41,179 nt of DNA from UKL13-2 sp031370625 (GTDB taxonomy: Bacteria; Pseudomonadota; Gammaproteobacteria; Burkholderiales; Usitatibacteraceae). The notes under the pieces were generated by a model, which worked only from the letters and a program-made list of their open reading frames with translations, was not told where the DNA came from and made no database searches. The stretch is from contig JANMQR010000063.1 of assembly GCA_031370625.1 (NCBI GenBank), positions 1-41,179 of the forward strand. The letters run 5' to 3'. The position numbers were made by a program, and so were the translations under genes. Positions 27,367-36,241 of the stretch are shown piece by piece; the stretch's first letter is position 1, and each line of letters begins with the position of its first letter.

Positions 27367-27433
27367 ATAAAATTTTGCGGTGATAGCACGGTAAAAACAA
27401 AAAAAGTATTTCCACGATAACGAAAGTGAAAAG

Positions 27434-28297
27434 TTGAATCCCATTCGTTTTGGTGCAGCATCAAGACAACTATTTGGTTTGTACCAAGAGCCACTTGCAC
27501 ATGCTGCTCGCGGCGAAAGTATTCTGTTGTGTAATCCGTTTGGCCAGGAGGCGATACGCAGTCATCGTTTGTTCAAGGTGTTGGCTGATCGGCTGTGTCG
27601 TGATGGCTTTCATGTTTTGCGCTTTGATTATTTCGGAACCGGTGATTCTGCTGGCAATGATGATGAGGTGAGTATCGCGGGCTTTATAGCCGATCTATTG
27701 TTGGCTGATGATGAGTTATTGCGTCGTAGCGGTCGCGCCAAGCGTTCGTGGATTGGTTTAAGGTTGGGTGCCAGTGTAGCGGCAGCGGCGTCAGCAAAAG
27801 CTGGTGTCGCACCGCAGCGAATGGTGTTGTGGGAGCCCGTCATTGACGGCACCAATTATCTGGCAGAACTTGAATATGCGCATGATGTTGCACTGGAAGA
27901 TGCTTATGGTTCGCGCTGCACAACGGATGCCACACTCAAGAGCCAATTCGCGCGCGAATCAGGCAATGAAGTTTTGGGATTTCCGCTCACCGCGATATTT
28001 CGTGAGGAGCTGCGCTCATTGTCGCTTGATTCTTTTGCGGCGTCGACCGCGCTGACGGTTGACATCTTCGTGAATGGAGCCGTGCCCATAGCAGCCGGTA
28101 GCGAGCCCCAAATAAATTTAGAGCGTCAGTTTCAGTTGCGCGGCATTGAGGCGCGCAGCAAGCTGATTGCCAAACAAATAACTTGGACTGCTGACGAAAT
28201 GATGAACGCATCAACTGTGCCTGGCGAGGTGCTGCAGCGAATTGCAGGCTGCTTCACAGACAATTCGGCGCAACAAGTATCAGCCACACCCATATGA
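27434..28297 (+). CDS. Alpha/beta hydrolase-fold protein, XrtA-associated hydrolase 2-like
   Basis: 287 residues from a TTG at 27434. The fold begins with LFGLYQEP, then LLCNPFGQEAIRSHRLFKVLADRL and VLRFDYFGTGDSAG, typical of the exosortase A-associated hydrolase pair. The nucleophile elbow reads GLRLG (108-112), with Arg110 where Ser or Cys is expected, as seen in that subfamily, so it is probably not a normal hydrolase and may be a carrier, scaffold or partner of the next protein. It overlaps the next gene by 4 bp (ATGA), so the two are probably made as a pair. It could assist release or transfer of the NRPS product, which lacks a thioesterase; that is inference. Confidence 0.75.
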   Translation: MNPIRFGAASRQLFGLYQEPLAHAARGESILLCNPFGQEAIRSHRLFKVLADRLCRDGFHVLRFDYFGTGDSAGNDDEVSIAGFIADLLLADDELLRRSGRAKRSWIGLRLGASVAAAASAKAGVAPQRMVLWEPVIDGTNYLAELEYAHDVALEDAYGSRCTTDATLKSQFARESGNEVLGFPLTAIFREELRSLSLDSFAASTALTVDIFVNGAVPIAAGSEPQINLERQFQLRGIEARSKLIAKQITWTADEMMNASTVPGEVLQRIAGCFTDNSAQQVSATPI

Positions 28298-29175
28298 TCG
28301 AAAGCTCAATTTCGTTTGGAGAAAATGGCGGTTTGATTGGCACGATAGTCATGCCCACCATGAATAAATCATTGCATGCAAAGACGGGCTTTATTTTTTT
28401 TAACGCTGGCGTAGTTCATCGCATTGGCGTTCATCGAACTAATGTCAAGTTAGCCAGGCAGATTGCGTCGCTGGGTATTCCCTCCATCAGATTTGATCTC
28501 GCGGGTGTAGGCGATAGTGCCAGGGCTGATGGGCAGCACCCGTTTGCAGAGCAAGCTACCTTGGATGTGCGTGCAGCGATGGATGCACTTGGCGCAGTTA
28601 CGGGCATTCAGCGATTTGTGTTGTTTGGCGCATGCTCAGGAACGGTTCACAGCTACGCAGCAGCACTGTCTGACGAGCGCATAGTCGGTATCGCGATGTT
28701 TGATTCCTACATGTATCCGACGGCGAAATCCCGTGTTAAGCAGTTCATCATTCGTTTAACAGGAGATCGTTCAATCGTGAGTTTTATCAAGCGCACGGTG
28801 GCAGTGTCAGGACGCACTTTTCGACATATGTTCGATTACCTGCGGCCCTCAACCGACGCGAAGGCAGCACAGCCTGTACGCGACATTGGATTTTTTGCTC
28901 AGCGTCCATCGAAGTCAGAGTTCGCGAATTGCTTAAATATATTGCTCAATCGAGATGTAAAAATTTTATTGATTTATGCGGGCAGTGGTCTTTTGCATTA
29001 CAACTATGCAAAGCAGTTTAGTGATGCATTCAAGGGCTTTAACATTGCTCATCGGGTTGAGATTGCGTTTTTGCGAGATGCCGATCACACGGCTACCCGG
29101 TTGGCCTCGCAGGTGGAGCTGATTGCCTGTGTTGAGCACTGGGTCAGGTGTTTTGCCTTCTCGTCACGAGCGTGA
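28294..29175 (+). CDS. Alpha/beta hydrolase, XrtA-associated hydrolase 1-like, Cys nucleophile
   Basis: 293 residues. Early strands carry FIFFNAGVVHRIGVHR (oxyanion side) and IRFDLAGVGDSA. The nucleophile elbow is GACSG (112-116), placing Cys114 at the usual nucleophile position, as in dienelactone-hydrolase-like enzymes and exosortase A-associated hydrolase 1. A late DADH in FLRDADHTATRL gives the catalytic His. It is translationally coupled to the previous hydrolase-fold protein. With no TE in the NRPS line, this is a reasonable candidate for off-loading the final thioester or for an acyl transfer, although the family is also found in exopolysaccharide loci without NRPS genes. Confidence 0.8.
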   Translation: MIESSISFGENGGLIGTIVMPTMNKSLHAKTGFIFFNAGVVHRIGVHRTNVKLARQIASLGIPSIRFDLAGVGDSARADGQHPFAEQATLDVRAAMDALGAVTGIQRFVLFGACSGTVHSYAAALSDERIVGIAMFDSYMYPTAKSRVKQFIIRLTGDRSIVSFIKRTVAVSGRTFRHMFDYLRPSTDAKAAQPVRDIGFFAQRPSKSEFANCLNILLNRDVKILLIYAGSGLLHYNYAKQFSDAFKGFNIAHRVEIAFLRDADHTATRLASQVELIACVEHWVRCFAFSSRA

Positions 29176-29280
29176 GCAAAACAAAGCTTAACCAAATAGA
29201 AACCCTCTTGCTGGTGTGGACGGGCGTTTGTGTCTGTCACTAACTGTCATTGCAGGATTCTGTAATCCCAACATGGTGAG

Positions 29281-31137
29281 ATGATGAAGTTGTTACGCAC
29301 CCCTTTTTTCCGTGTTGTAGCGATAGCGCTGGCACTATGCCTTTCGCTAGTGATGACACTGCTGATACCGTCTGTTCGTGAGGGCGTACGAGAGGTGTTG
29401 CCTGCTCTGTGGATCACGCATATCAATGGATTTCGTCTCGGCTATCGCGCGGACTATGACCTCAAGCTAGCGATGCCGGACGGTATCAAACTTGCGACCA
29501 GCCTTTATCTGCCGCAGCCGCGTGAAGAAAAGCGGGCAACTGTATTGATCAGAATGCCGTACAACCGATTAAACAATAAGAGCGCACTGAGTGCGGTTGA
29601 GTTTTTTGCGGCTCATGGCTATGCGGTGATGATTCAGGATTTTCGCGGTAAATACGGTTCTGAAGGCGAGTTTATTCCCTATCAATTCGGTACGCGTGAT
29701 GGCGCGGCGACTCTTGATTGGATTACGCAGCAGCCTTGGTCAAATGGCAAAGTTGGCACCTTTGGTTGCTCGGGGCTGGGCGAAACGCAATATGTTTTGG
29801 CGCGCGCAAGACATCCTGCTCATGCAGCCATGATTCCGCTTGGTGCCGGCGGTGCAATGGGTTCTGCGATGGGGCGTTACTCGTATTTTGGTGCTTTTGA
29901 GGGTGGCATCTTTCAGCTGGCGAGCGGATTTGGATGGTTCGCTGAAAATGGCGCAAAAAAATCAGGTGCGCTCATGCCAAAAAAATTTGATACGGCAAAA
30001 ACGCTGGCAACATTGCCCGTTTCGGAAATGGTCAAGCGTGTGCGCGATGAACCCAATGGTTACACCGAATTCGTGACCAAGCCGCTGTTTGACTCGTGGT
30101 GGCAGAGTCTCGATTACGTGGCGAAAGGTGATGTTCTGACAACACCTGCACTCATTATCAACACGTGGGGTGATCAGACGCTGGGTGACACACTTGCAGT
30201 GGCTGAATTCACCCGCCAAACTGCGCCACGCCAGCATGTTGTGATCGCGCCCGGTAATCATTGTGATCACATTGACAGTGCAGAGCAGGGACGCTTTGGT
30301 GAGTTGACAGTGGCTGATGCGATGCAGCCCTATCAGGATTGGTATCTGCGATGGTTTGATTTTTGGTTGCGGGGTCGTGGCGATGGTCTGGCTGGCATGG
30401 CTCCCTACACTTTTTATATGATTGGCGAAAATCGTTGGCTGACTGCGTCTGAGTGGCCCCCACAAGCCGCGCTCGTGAATCGTTGGTATCTTGATAGCGA
30501 TGGTCGAGCAAATAGTCATTTGGGTAACGGCCGGTTGACCCAGGCTGTGCCAATATCATCTAGTGGCCACGACGAATTTCGTTACGACCCAATGAATCCT
30601 GTTCCCACACGCGGCGGGCCAATGTGTTGCACAGGTAATCTTGATGATCGCGCCGGGCCGGTCGATCAGCGAGATATTGAAGCGCGAAATGATGTGCTCG
30701 TCTACACATCGCCAGCGCTCGCCGTACCGCTGCGAATTGCAGGAAAACTCAGTGCCGTATTGAACGTGTCCTCATCCGCGCGAGATACGGATTTTATTGC
30801 GCGTCTGGTGCATGTTTGGCCGGATGGTCGCGCCACCAATATTCAAGAAGGCGCTTTGCGCGCTCGCTACAGGAATGGCGTAGATCGCCCCATTCTATTG
30901 GAGCCAGACAAGCGAGTTGAGCTTGTTATCGATATGCGCTCTATTGCTTACCGTGTCCCCGCAGGTCATCGGCTACGACTCGATATAACCAGCTCAAGTT
31001 TTCCAAGACTTGAGAGAAATCTGAATACCGGGGGGCGTAATTTTGATGAAGTCGCTGGTGTTGTCGCGACCAATCGTGTGCATCATGATTTGATGGGTGC
31101 GTCCTACTTGGAGATGTCGCTGCTGCCCGATAATTAG
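29281..31137 (+). CDS. CocE/NonD-family serine hydrolase, membrane-anchored
   Basis: 618 residues. A hydrophobic segment at about 8-30 gives one N-terminal membrane anchor or uncleaved signal, so the catalytic part probably lies in the periplasm. The Xaa-Pro dipeptidyl-peptidase fold follows: MPDGIKLATSLYLP, VLIRMPYN, MIQDFRGKYGSEGEF, and the elbow GCSGLGE with Ser164. A WGDQ and an APGNHCDH segment supply likely Asp and His. The C-terminal jelly-roll X-Pro domain is present (YTSPALAVPLRIAGKL, GHRLRLDITSSSFPR). Members cleave ester or amide bonds in acyl peptides. In this setting it may trim, release or detoxify the NRPS product outside the inner membrane. It starts 105 bp after the hydrolase pair. 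Confidence 0.88.
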   Translation: MMKLLRTPFFRVVAIALALCLSLVMTLLIPSVREGVREVLPALWITHINGFRLGYRADYDLKLAMPDGIKLATSLYLPQPREEKRATVLIRMPYNRLNNKSALSAVEFFAAHGYAVMIQDFRGKYGSEGEFIPYQFGTRDGAATLDWITQQPWSNGKVGTFGCSGLGETQYVLARARHPAHAAMIPLGAGGAMGSAMGRYSYFGAFEGGIFQLASGFGWFAENGAKKSGALMPKKFDTAKTLATLPVSEMVKRVRDEPNGYTEFVTKPLFDSWWQSLDYVAKGDVLTTPALIINTWGDQTLGDTLAVAEFTRQTAPRQHVVIAPGNHCDHIDSAEQGRFGELTVADAMQPYQDWYLRWFDFWLRGRGDGLAGMAPYTFYMIGENRWLTASEWPPQAALVNRWYLDSDGRANSHLGNGRLTQAVPISSSGHDEFRYDPMNPVPTRGGPMCCTGNLDDRAGPVDQRDIEARNDVLVYTSPALAVPLRIAGKLSAVLNVSSSARDTDFIARLVHVWPDGRATNIQEGALRARYRNGVDRPILLEPDKRVELVIDMRSIAYRVPAGHRLRLDITSSSFPRLERNLNTGGRNFDEVAGVVATNRVHHDLMGASYLEMSLLPDN

Positions 31138-31150
31138 CAACATCATTGTC

Positions 31151-32140
31151 TCAAACGTCATCAAATGAAAAGCCGGGAGGTGGATTGTAACCGCGCCATT
31201 TTTGCAGGGCGAGGATGGGTTTTCCAATCGCAAATTTGACGCGGTCAATCCACTCGGATTCATGCGGCGCACGCGGGTTGAGTCCTAGCCGGCGCAATAC
31301 CCGATTCACCAAATGCACGTGCGCATCGCGGCGCGTGACGTCGGTGTAAAAATCGATACCAATGGACACCGCCACGCCATCACCAGGCCGTGCCCAGCTT
31401 GTATCAGAACGTGTCATGTGTGGCGTTGTGCTCGGAAAATACACACCGTCACCCGGCCCGGAATCAAAATCCTGACGTCGTGCCTGCATATCATCGCGCA
31501 GTTTTACTTCATCCAGTGAACGATAAACAATGAAGTCTTCAACGAGCGGGGCTGCCACTGTTTTGCGATCTTCCCGATCCCACAAGCTGATCGTTTTCCG
31601 CCCACGAATATTCATCCAGAAATTGTTTTCGCGGTCAATATGAAAAGGGGTCACGGACGGTGGTGCTGAAATGAATACAAACCCACGTACGTCAAATACT
31701 TTTTCCTGATGATCAACGAGATGTCCTGCGCTTTTCATTACATCCTTCAAGAATTGGCGATAGACCGGATCCGTTTGGATGTTGTACAACGCAACCCACG
31801 AATCTTTTTCTTCGATGCGCTGAAACACTTCACCAATCGTGCGGCCATCATGGCTTGAATCACCGTGATCAAAAGAGGACGACGCAGTAATACCGGGCTT
31901 GATAAAGCGACATTGCTTGGTTGCCACCAACGATTTCGCCAACTCTTCCAAACGTGAAAGCTGCATCAACGGATGTTGATGATAGTTATGGCGGATACGA
32001 CACAGTTTTCGTGTTGAAAAAGTGGCCGGATCGTCTACATCAATACGAAACTCAGCCGGATTGGTCGCATCAGCGGGCGCGCGATTAAGACTAGATTCTA
32101 TTGCGTCATGATCAGCATAATTAATGGCGTCAAGATTCAT
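31151..32140 (-). CDS. JmjC-like cupin oxygenase (cupin-like domain protein)
   Basis: 329 residues, ATG at 32140 with AGGAG upstream. The central part has TPFHIDRENNFWMNIRGRKTISLWD, giving the HxD of an Fe(II) site, and a later PSTTPHMTRSD supplying the distal His. The order and spacing match cupin-like or JmjC-type 2-oxoglutarate oxygenases (FIH-like family). It would hydroxylate a small molecule or carrier-bound substrate in the cytoplasm. The gene ends 13 bp from the convergent CocE gene and is the last of the minus-strand block, separated from prmC by 150 bp, so it may have its own promoter. A role as a tailoring enzyme of the cluster is inferred from location only. Confidence 0.75.
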   Translation of the reverse strand: MNLDAINYADHDAIESSLNRAPADATNPAEFRIDVDDPATFSTRKLCRIRHNYHQHPLMQLSRLEELAKSLVATKQCRFIKPGITASSSFDHGDSSHDGRTIGEVFQRIEEKDSWVALYNIQTDPVYRQFLKDVMKSAGHLVDHQEKVFDVRGFVFISAPPSVTPFHIDRENNFWMNIRGRKTISLWDREDRKTVAAPLVEDFIVYRSLDEVKLRDDMQARRQDFDSGPGDGVYFPSTTPHMTRSDTSWARPGDGVAVSIGIDFYTDVTRRDAHVHLVNRVLRRLGLNPRAPHESEWIDRVKFAIGKPILALQKWRGYNPPPGFSFDDV

Positions 32141-32290
32141 GATCGATCTCCTGATTCTGATCTAAGAATGTCATCAAATTATAGGTCATTATTCTTCCTC
32201 GTCAGCGCAGGTCTGGCGGCGGAAAATCCCTGATCAAGGTAAATCGTTTTCCACCTCGATTAAAGAGTCATGGGACACAGCGAATTTGCG

Positions 32291-33214
32291 CTACTTAACG
32301 TGCGCATTGCATCTGGCGGTGAGTGCTCTGCTATTTCCCTCTGCGTCAGTAATCTCGACAATATCAGCATAGCCACCCTGTTGTTCCAGTCGCTTGCGAA
32401 TCCCGCGTGCCTGCCCCAACCCGATCTCAAATGCGAGTACGCCGCCCGGTTTCAAAAATCGCGGTGCCTCGGCAATCAAGCGCTGCAAAATGCGAATGCC
32501 GAGCGGCCCACCATCAAACGCTAGTCGCGGCTCGTGACCAATAATTTCGCCCGCCATCACATCGACTTTGCCGCTGGAAATATAGGGTGGATTGCAGACG
32601 AGCAAATCAACTTCACCATGAAATTCTGACGTATCAAACGGTGCCAATAAATCGCCTGTGCGAATAGTCACGCGATCGTCAAGCGATAAATTTTTGGCAT
32701 TGCGTTGTGCAAGTGCGACAGCAGATTCTGAAAGGTCGGCCGCCCATACGCGAGCGTGCGGTGCGTGATGGGCGAGTGCTAACGCCAGATTGCCTGACCC
32801 TGTGCACGCATCAATCACGGTCGCGTTATTTTTTTCGCGAATGATATTTTGTAAGTGCGCTAGCGCCGCGTGACCGAGCAGCTCGGTTTCTTCGCGTGGG
32901 ATCAACGCATCGCCAGAGACCTGCAACTCAAGCCCCATGAATTGTTGCCGCCCCGTTAGGTGTGCCAGTGGAGTGCCTGCGATGCGTTGTTGCAGCATTG
33001 TTCGCAATTGCGTTGTGGTGCGCGCATCGAGTGTTGGCAACGGAAATTCTAACGCACGTTGAACTGAAAGCGGCTTGCCTGCGGCGGCATGCCACAAGGC
33101 GCTGAGTGTTGATGCAATCGTTTCTTCTGGTTTGTCGCGAAGCGTTTGTAATGATGTGGCAAGTAGCGCTTCGCACTCTTGGTACAGCGTCTGCGATGTT
33201 GCATCCAGGCTCAA
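32291..33214 (-). CDS. prmC: HemK/PrmC-type protein-(glutamine-N5) methyltransferase
   Basis: 307 residues. The N-terminal helical region is followed by ALIPREETELL (about 102-112), a SAM-binding VIDACTGSGNLALALA and the catalytic NPPYI (about 210-214), which marks N-methyltransferases acting on planar amide nitrogens. The TTG start overlaps the nadE stop (TTGA). The classic substrate is the Gln of the GGQ motif in release factors. Because it sits next to two amide-making enzymes and an acyl ligase rather than prfA or hemA, it may be a paralogue that methylates an amide of the natural product. Housekeeping function is the alternative and cannot be excluded here. Confidence 0.82.
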   Translation of the reverse strand: MSLDATSQTLYQECEALLATSLQTLRDKPEETIASTLSALWHAAAGKPLSVQRALEFPLPTLDARTTTQLRTMLQQRIAGTPLAHLTGRQQFMGLELQVSGDALIPREETELLGHAALAHLQNIIREKNNATVIDACTGSGNLALALAHHAPHARVWAADLSESAVALAQRNAKNLSLDDRVTIRTGDLLAPFDTSEFHGEVDLLVCNPPYISSGKVDVMAGEIIGHEPRLAFDGGPLGIRILQRLIAEAPRFLKPGGVLAFEIGLGQARGIRKRLEQQGGYADIVEITDAEGNSRALTARCNAHVK

Positions 33215-34200
33215 GCTTGGATCTCGGCGACGGGCTCCACCAGCACCGGCCCTGCATGCAGATAGCGTGTGGCGTGGCGTTTTGCGGCGATATCGTTATA
33301 AATAAATTCTGCTTGTGCAATTGGAATTTTTAAGTGCGTTGCCAATTCACTTGGCGGTACGCCGTGATTGTGCGCCCACAAAGCGACATCCATCTTCGCG
33401 TAATCGAGTGCGAAATAAAATTCGTCCTGGCCTTGTTGCAGGCTGTAGGTGTCGGTTGTGGGGGCGGCGTTGCAAATTTCTGCGGGGATGCCGAGGTGGC
33501 GCGCCATGGCGTAAACCTGCGTTTTATAAAGATGCGCAATTGGTTTTAAATCGGCTGCGCCATCGCCATTTTTGACGAAGAAACCCTGATCGTATTCCAG
33601 TCGATTGGGCGTACCGATCACTGCGTAATTGAGCCGGTCGGCATGAAAATATTCCTGCGTTTTGCGAATGCGTTGTTTGAAATTAGTCGCCGCCACAATC
33701 TGCAGATATTCTCGTGGTGGCAGACGCGCTTCGAACATCTCGCCGCTCGGCGATTGCACGATCAGCTTGAAATAATTAAAGCTGCCATCACGTCCGCCCG
33801 CAATCGCGATTTTACTTTTCCAGTCGTTGCCATAATCAGGAAACACGGCGCGCATGGCATCGTCGCGCCATCGATAACAGCCAAGTGCATCAAGCGTCGG
33901 CGCAATGTCTTCCACACTGAATTTAATGCCAAATTGGTTCGCCACCAGCGTGCCGCGTGTGAGGCTGTTCGACGATGAATCGCGCTCCGGCAACATGAGC
34001 CCGTAAACTTTCGATGTGCCCAATGCGCGCACCGCCAATGCGGCGCACACACCACTGTCCACACCACCAGAGATGGCGATAATCACGCCGCGCCGCCTTA
34101 ACTCGCTGCCAACGATTTCCACCATTCGCGCCGCGATGCGATTTGCTTCAGCTTCGCAATCGATATCGAGAATATCAGCGTGGAGTTTGGGTGAATTCAC
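33211..34200 (-). CDS. nadE: NAD-synthase-like ATP-pyrophosphatase amide ligase
   Basis: 329 residues. SGGVDSG at 44-50 is the ATP-pyrophosphatase P-loop. GTPNRLEYDQGFFVKNGDGA and HLYKTQVYAMARHLGIP match NadE, which amidates nicotinate adenine dinucleotide with ammonia. The region that is normally PSADL.PGQTDE in housekeeping NadE reads PTTDTYSLQQGQDEF, and the protein is longer by about 50 residues, with an insertion around 130-160 (RDGSFNYFKLIVQSPSGEMF). It lacks a nitrilase-type glutaminase domain, so ammonia would come from outside. These points and its place beside an acyl ligase, ACP and asparagine synthase suggest a paralogue that adenylates and amidates a cluster intermediate. Confidence 0.8.
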   Translation of the reverse strand: MNSPKLHADILDIDCEAEANRIAARMVEIVGSELRRRGVIIAISGGVDSGVCAALAVRALGTSKVYGLMLPERDSSSNSLTRGTLVANQFGIKFSVEDIAPTLDALGCYRWRDDAMRAVFPDYGNDWKSKIAIAGGRDGSFNYFKLIVQSPSGEMFEARLPPREYLQIVAATNFKQRIRKTQEYFHADRLNYAVIGTPNRLEYDQGFFVKNGDGAADLKPIAHLYKTQVYAMARHLGIPAEICNAAPTTDTYSLQQGQDEFYFALDYAKMDVALWAHNHGVPPSELATHLKIPIAQAEFIYNDIAAKRHATRYLHAGPVLVEPVAEIQA

Positions 34201-34291
34201 GACGTTGATCCTCTGGGGCGGCTATTAAAAAATGAAATTAAAACGCTAGAGTGGGCGCGCGTTTTGGGGCAAAAATGCTTCAAATAGGTTG

Positions 34292-34308
34292 CCAGTGCTA
34301 GGGTTTGA
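34292..34308. repeat. 17-bp direct repeat, copy 1
   Basis: CCAGTGCTAGGGTTTGA occurs here, between the ACP and nadE genes, and again at 36225-36241, where it covers the asnB stop codon. The two copies lie on the same strand 1.9 kb apart, and the flanks show weak further similarity. It could be a recombination scar or a shared 3'-end element; no function is clear. Confidence 0.5.
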
Positions 34309-34332
34309 AATGAACGGGCTCAACTTATAATG

Positions 34333-34584
34333 CTACGCTGCCGCTTTTTTGCGACCCACATATGCCTCGATATTCAGCAAACTATCGAAATTCTCCGGCA
34401 GCATTTCATCGTCTTCCACCTTCACGTGATAGGTGTCTTCAATAAACATGATGAGCTCGATAAAGCCGGTCGAATCCAGAATGTGCGCTTTCATAAACGA
34501 CACATCATCGGCAATTTTTGCATTCGCGCCCATGACAAAATTATCGAGTAGAAATTGTCGCACGCTGTTTTTGATGTCTTCCAT
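34333..34584 (-). CDS. Stand-alone acyl carrier protein
   Basis: 83 residues, ATG at 34584 with AGGGA upstream. The phosphopantetheine site is Ser38 in the HILDSTGFIELIMFIE context (the usual DSL replaced by DST). The four-helix acidic ACP pattern is otherwise intact, and the C-terminus ends in a Lys/Ala-rich tail. It lies 26 bp after the AMP-forming ligase gene, so the ligase very likely loads it. It would hold an acyl or aminoacyl group for amidation, methylation or transfer to the NRPS line. The nearby Sfp-type transferase can activate it. Confidence 0.9.
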   Translation of the reverse strand: MEDIKNSVRQFLLDNFVMGANAKIADDVSFMKAHILDSTGFIELIMFIEDTYHVKVEDDEMLPENFDSLLNIEAYVGRKKAAA

Positions 34585-34610
34585 ATTCGTCCCTGAATGA
34601 TTTTGAAAGC

Positions 34611-36146
34611 TTACGACAAGCCAGTCTTTTTAATTTTACCGGTGTCGGTTTTGGGTAACTCTGCAACGAATTCTACAACCTTCGGTGCCATGAAATTTTC
34701 CAGTCTCGCGAGGCAATGCCGAATCACTTCGCGCTCAGTCAAATTGAATCCTTCACGTTGCACAATGAAGGCCTTGATTGCCTGGCCGAGTACCTCATCA
34801 GGCACACCGATCACGGCGACATCCTGCACGCCTTCCAAACTATAGATCGCGTTTTCAACTTCACGTGGACTCACTTTTTCGCCGCGACTTTTGATGATGT
34901 CGTCCCGACGTGCGACGAAATATAGCCAGCCTTCATCATCGGTGCGGAACAGATCGCCCGAATATAAAACCATCTCGCCCACGTTCGGTCCGGGCTTCAA
35001 TCGTTTTGCCGTTTCCGCTGGTTTTTCCCAGTAGCCGCGCATCACGTTGGAGCCGCGAATCACCAGCTCGCCGGCGCTGCCGTTGGGCAGTCGATTGCCC
35101 GCATCATCGACTAACCACACCTCTTCATTCGGCATACCGCGCCCGACGCTGGTGGGACGAATATCGAGCTGATCGGGCGGCAGATACGTGACGCGTTTAC
35201 ATTCGGTGAGGCCGTACATCGAATACAAAATCGCCTGTGGAAAGAGTGCGCGCAGGCGGCGAATATGTTCTTCTGATAATGCGGCGGCGGTGTTGGTGAT
35301 TTTTCGCAGCGCGGCGAGATCAAATTTTTCCAGTCCTTTTAAATTCATCAGCAATGAAAAAATTGTCGGCACGCCGGGGAACACAGTGACCTTTTCCTGG
35401 GCCATGATTTCAAGCACTTTGATCGGGAACACGAATGAGCGCTCCAGCACCAACGTCGCGCCGACTTTGATCGACATCAGCAATTGATAAAGGCCGTAAT
35501 CAAATGCGAGCGGCAACACGCAAATGATGATGTCGTCGTCCGATAGCTTGAGGTAGCCGCTGACCGAGCGCGTTGCCGAAACCATATTCAAATGCGTCAG
35601 CATCACGCCCTTGGGCTCGCCCGTGGAGCCGGAAGTGTAGATGATGCTGGCGAGGTCGCAATCGATGGTGGCGGGTTCAGTCACGCACTCGGTTACTAAA
35701 TCGGTTGGATAAGGGACGCAACGCGAGGCGACGGATGCTGCAAAATTTTCAGCAACGCCGTTAACCACAATCGCGGCAATCACGCTTTTATTTTCGGCTA
35801 ATGCTTCAACCCAAATATTTTCGAGCGCAATGTCAGTGACGAGCGCTGTCGCCCGTGAATCGTTTAACAAATAAGCGAGCTTGTCCTGTTTCGTCAGTGC
35901 ATTTATCGGCATGAAGACTGCGCCAATCGCGAGAGTGGCGTATACGCCCGCTGCCATCTCCACACTGTTATCCAAGAACAGCGCGACGCGATCACCGCGT
36001 TTGATGCCACTCGTGCGCAAGGTGCGCGCCAGTGTGTTGATGCGCGCGGCGAGATCAGAGTATGTATAGCGCTCGCCGTCGCAAATCAGTGCGGTTTTAT
36101 GGGGTAGACGCGCAACGGTGTCGGTAAAGAAATCGTGAAGAAGCAT
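34611..36146 (-). CDS. AMP-forming acyl-CoA/ACP ligase, XrtA-associated-like
   Basis: 511 residues, a full ANL-superfamily ligase. ATP-binding YTSGSTGEPKG at 170-180, MYGLTECKR, the SGDLFRTDDEGWLYFVARRDD hinge region and the C-terminal Lys in KTDTGKIKKTGL are all present. The opening (LLHDFFTDTVARLPHKTALI) and YLPPDQLDIRPTSVGRGMPN resemble the acyl-CoA ligases of exosortase A loci (TIGR03098). It would adenylate a carboxylic acid and pass it to CoA or, more likely, to the ACP encoded directly downstream. The acid cannot be read from the sequence. It could supply an acyl group to the terminal C-PCP module that lacks its own A domain. Confidence 0.9.
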   Translation of the reverse strand: MLLHDFFTDTVARLPHKTALICDGERYTYSDLAARINTLARTLRTSGIKRGDRVALFLDNSVEMAAGVYATLAIGAVFMPINALTKQDKLAYLLNDSRATALVTDIALENIWVEALAENKSVIAAIVVNGVAENFAASVASRCVPYPTDLVTECVTEPATIDCDLASIIYTSGSTGEPKGVMLTHLNMVSATRSVSGYLKLSDDDIIICVLPLAFDYGLYQLLMSIKVGATLVLERSFVFPIKVLEIMAQEKVTVFPGVPTIFSLLMNLKGLEKFDLAALRKITNTAAALSEEHIRRLRALFPQAILYSMYGLTECKRVTYLPPDQLDIRPTSVGRGMPNEEVWLVDDAGNRLPNGSAGELVIRGSNVMRGYWEKPAETAKRLKPGPNVGEMVLYSGDLFRTDDEGWLYFVARRDDIIKSRGEKVSPREVENAIYSLEGVQDVAVIGVPDEVLGQAIKAFIVQREGFNLTEREVIRHCLARLENFMAPKVVEFVAELPKTDTGKIKKTGLS

Positions 36147-36224
36147 GTGATGTTTGTATATGGTCTAAATGTAAAATGCCTTTACTGGCGTGCCGTTCAG
36201 GGCTTTTTTGCTCGTAAAAGCGCT

Positions 36225-36241
36225 CCAGTGCTAGGGTTTGA
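36225..36241. repeat. 17-bp direct repeat, copy 2
   Basis: Second copy of the 34292-34308 sequence, here overlapping the last codons and stop of asnB and the start of the asnB-ligase gap. Confidence 0.5.

Noticed and set aside
33211..34200. Simple housekeeping NAD synthase
   Set aside because: Kept as a NadE-family call, but a purely housekeeping role was set aside as the leading idea because of the altered motif, the insertion and the cluster context; it remains possible.
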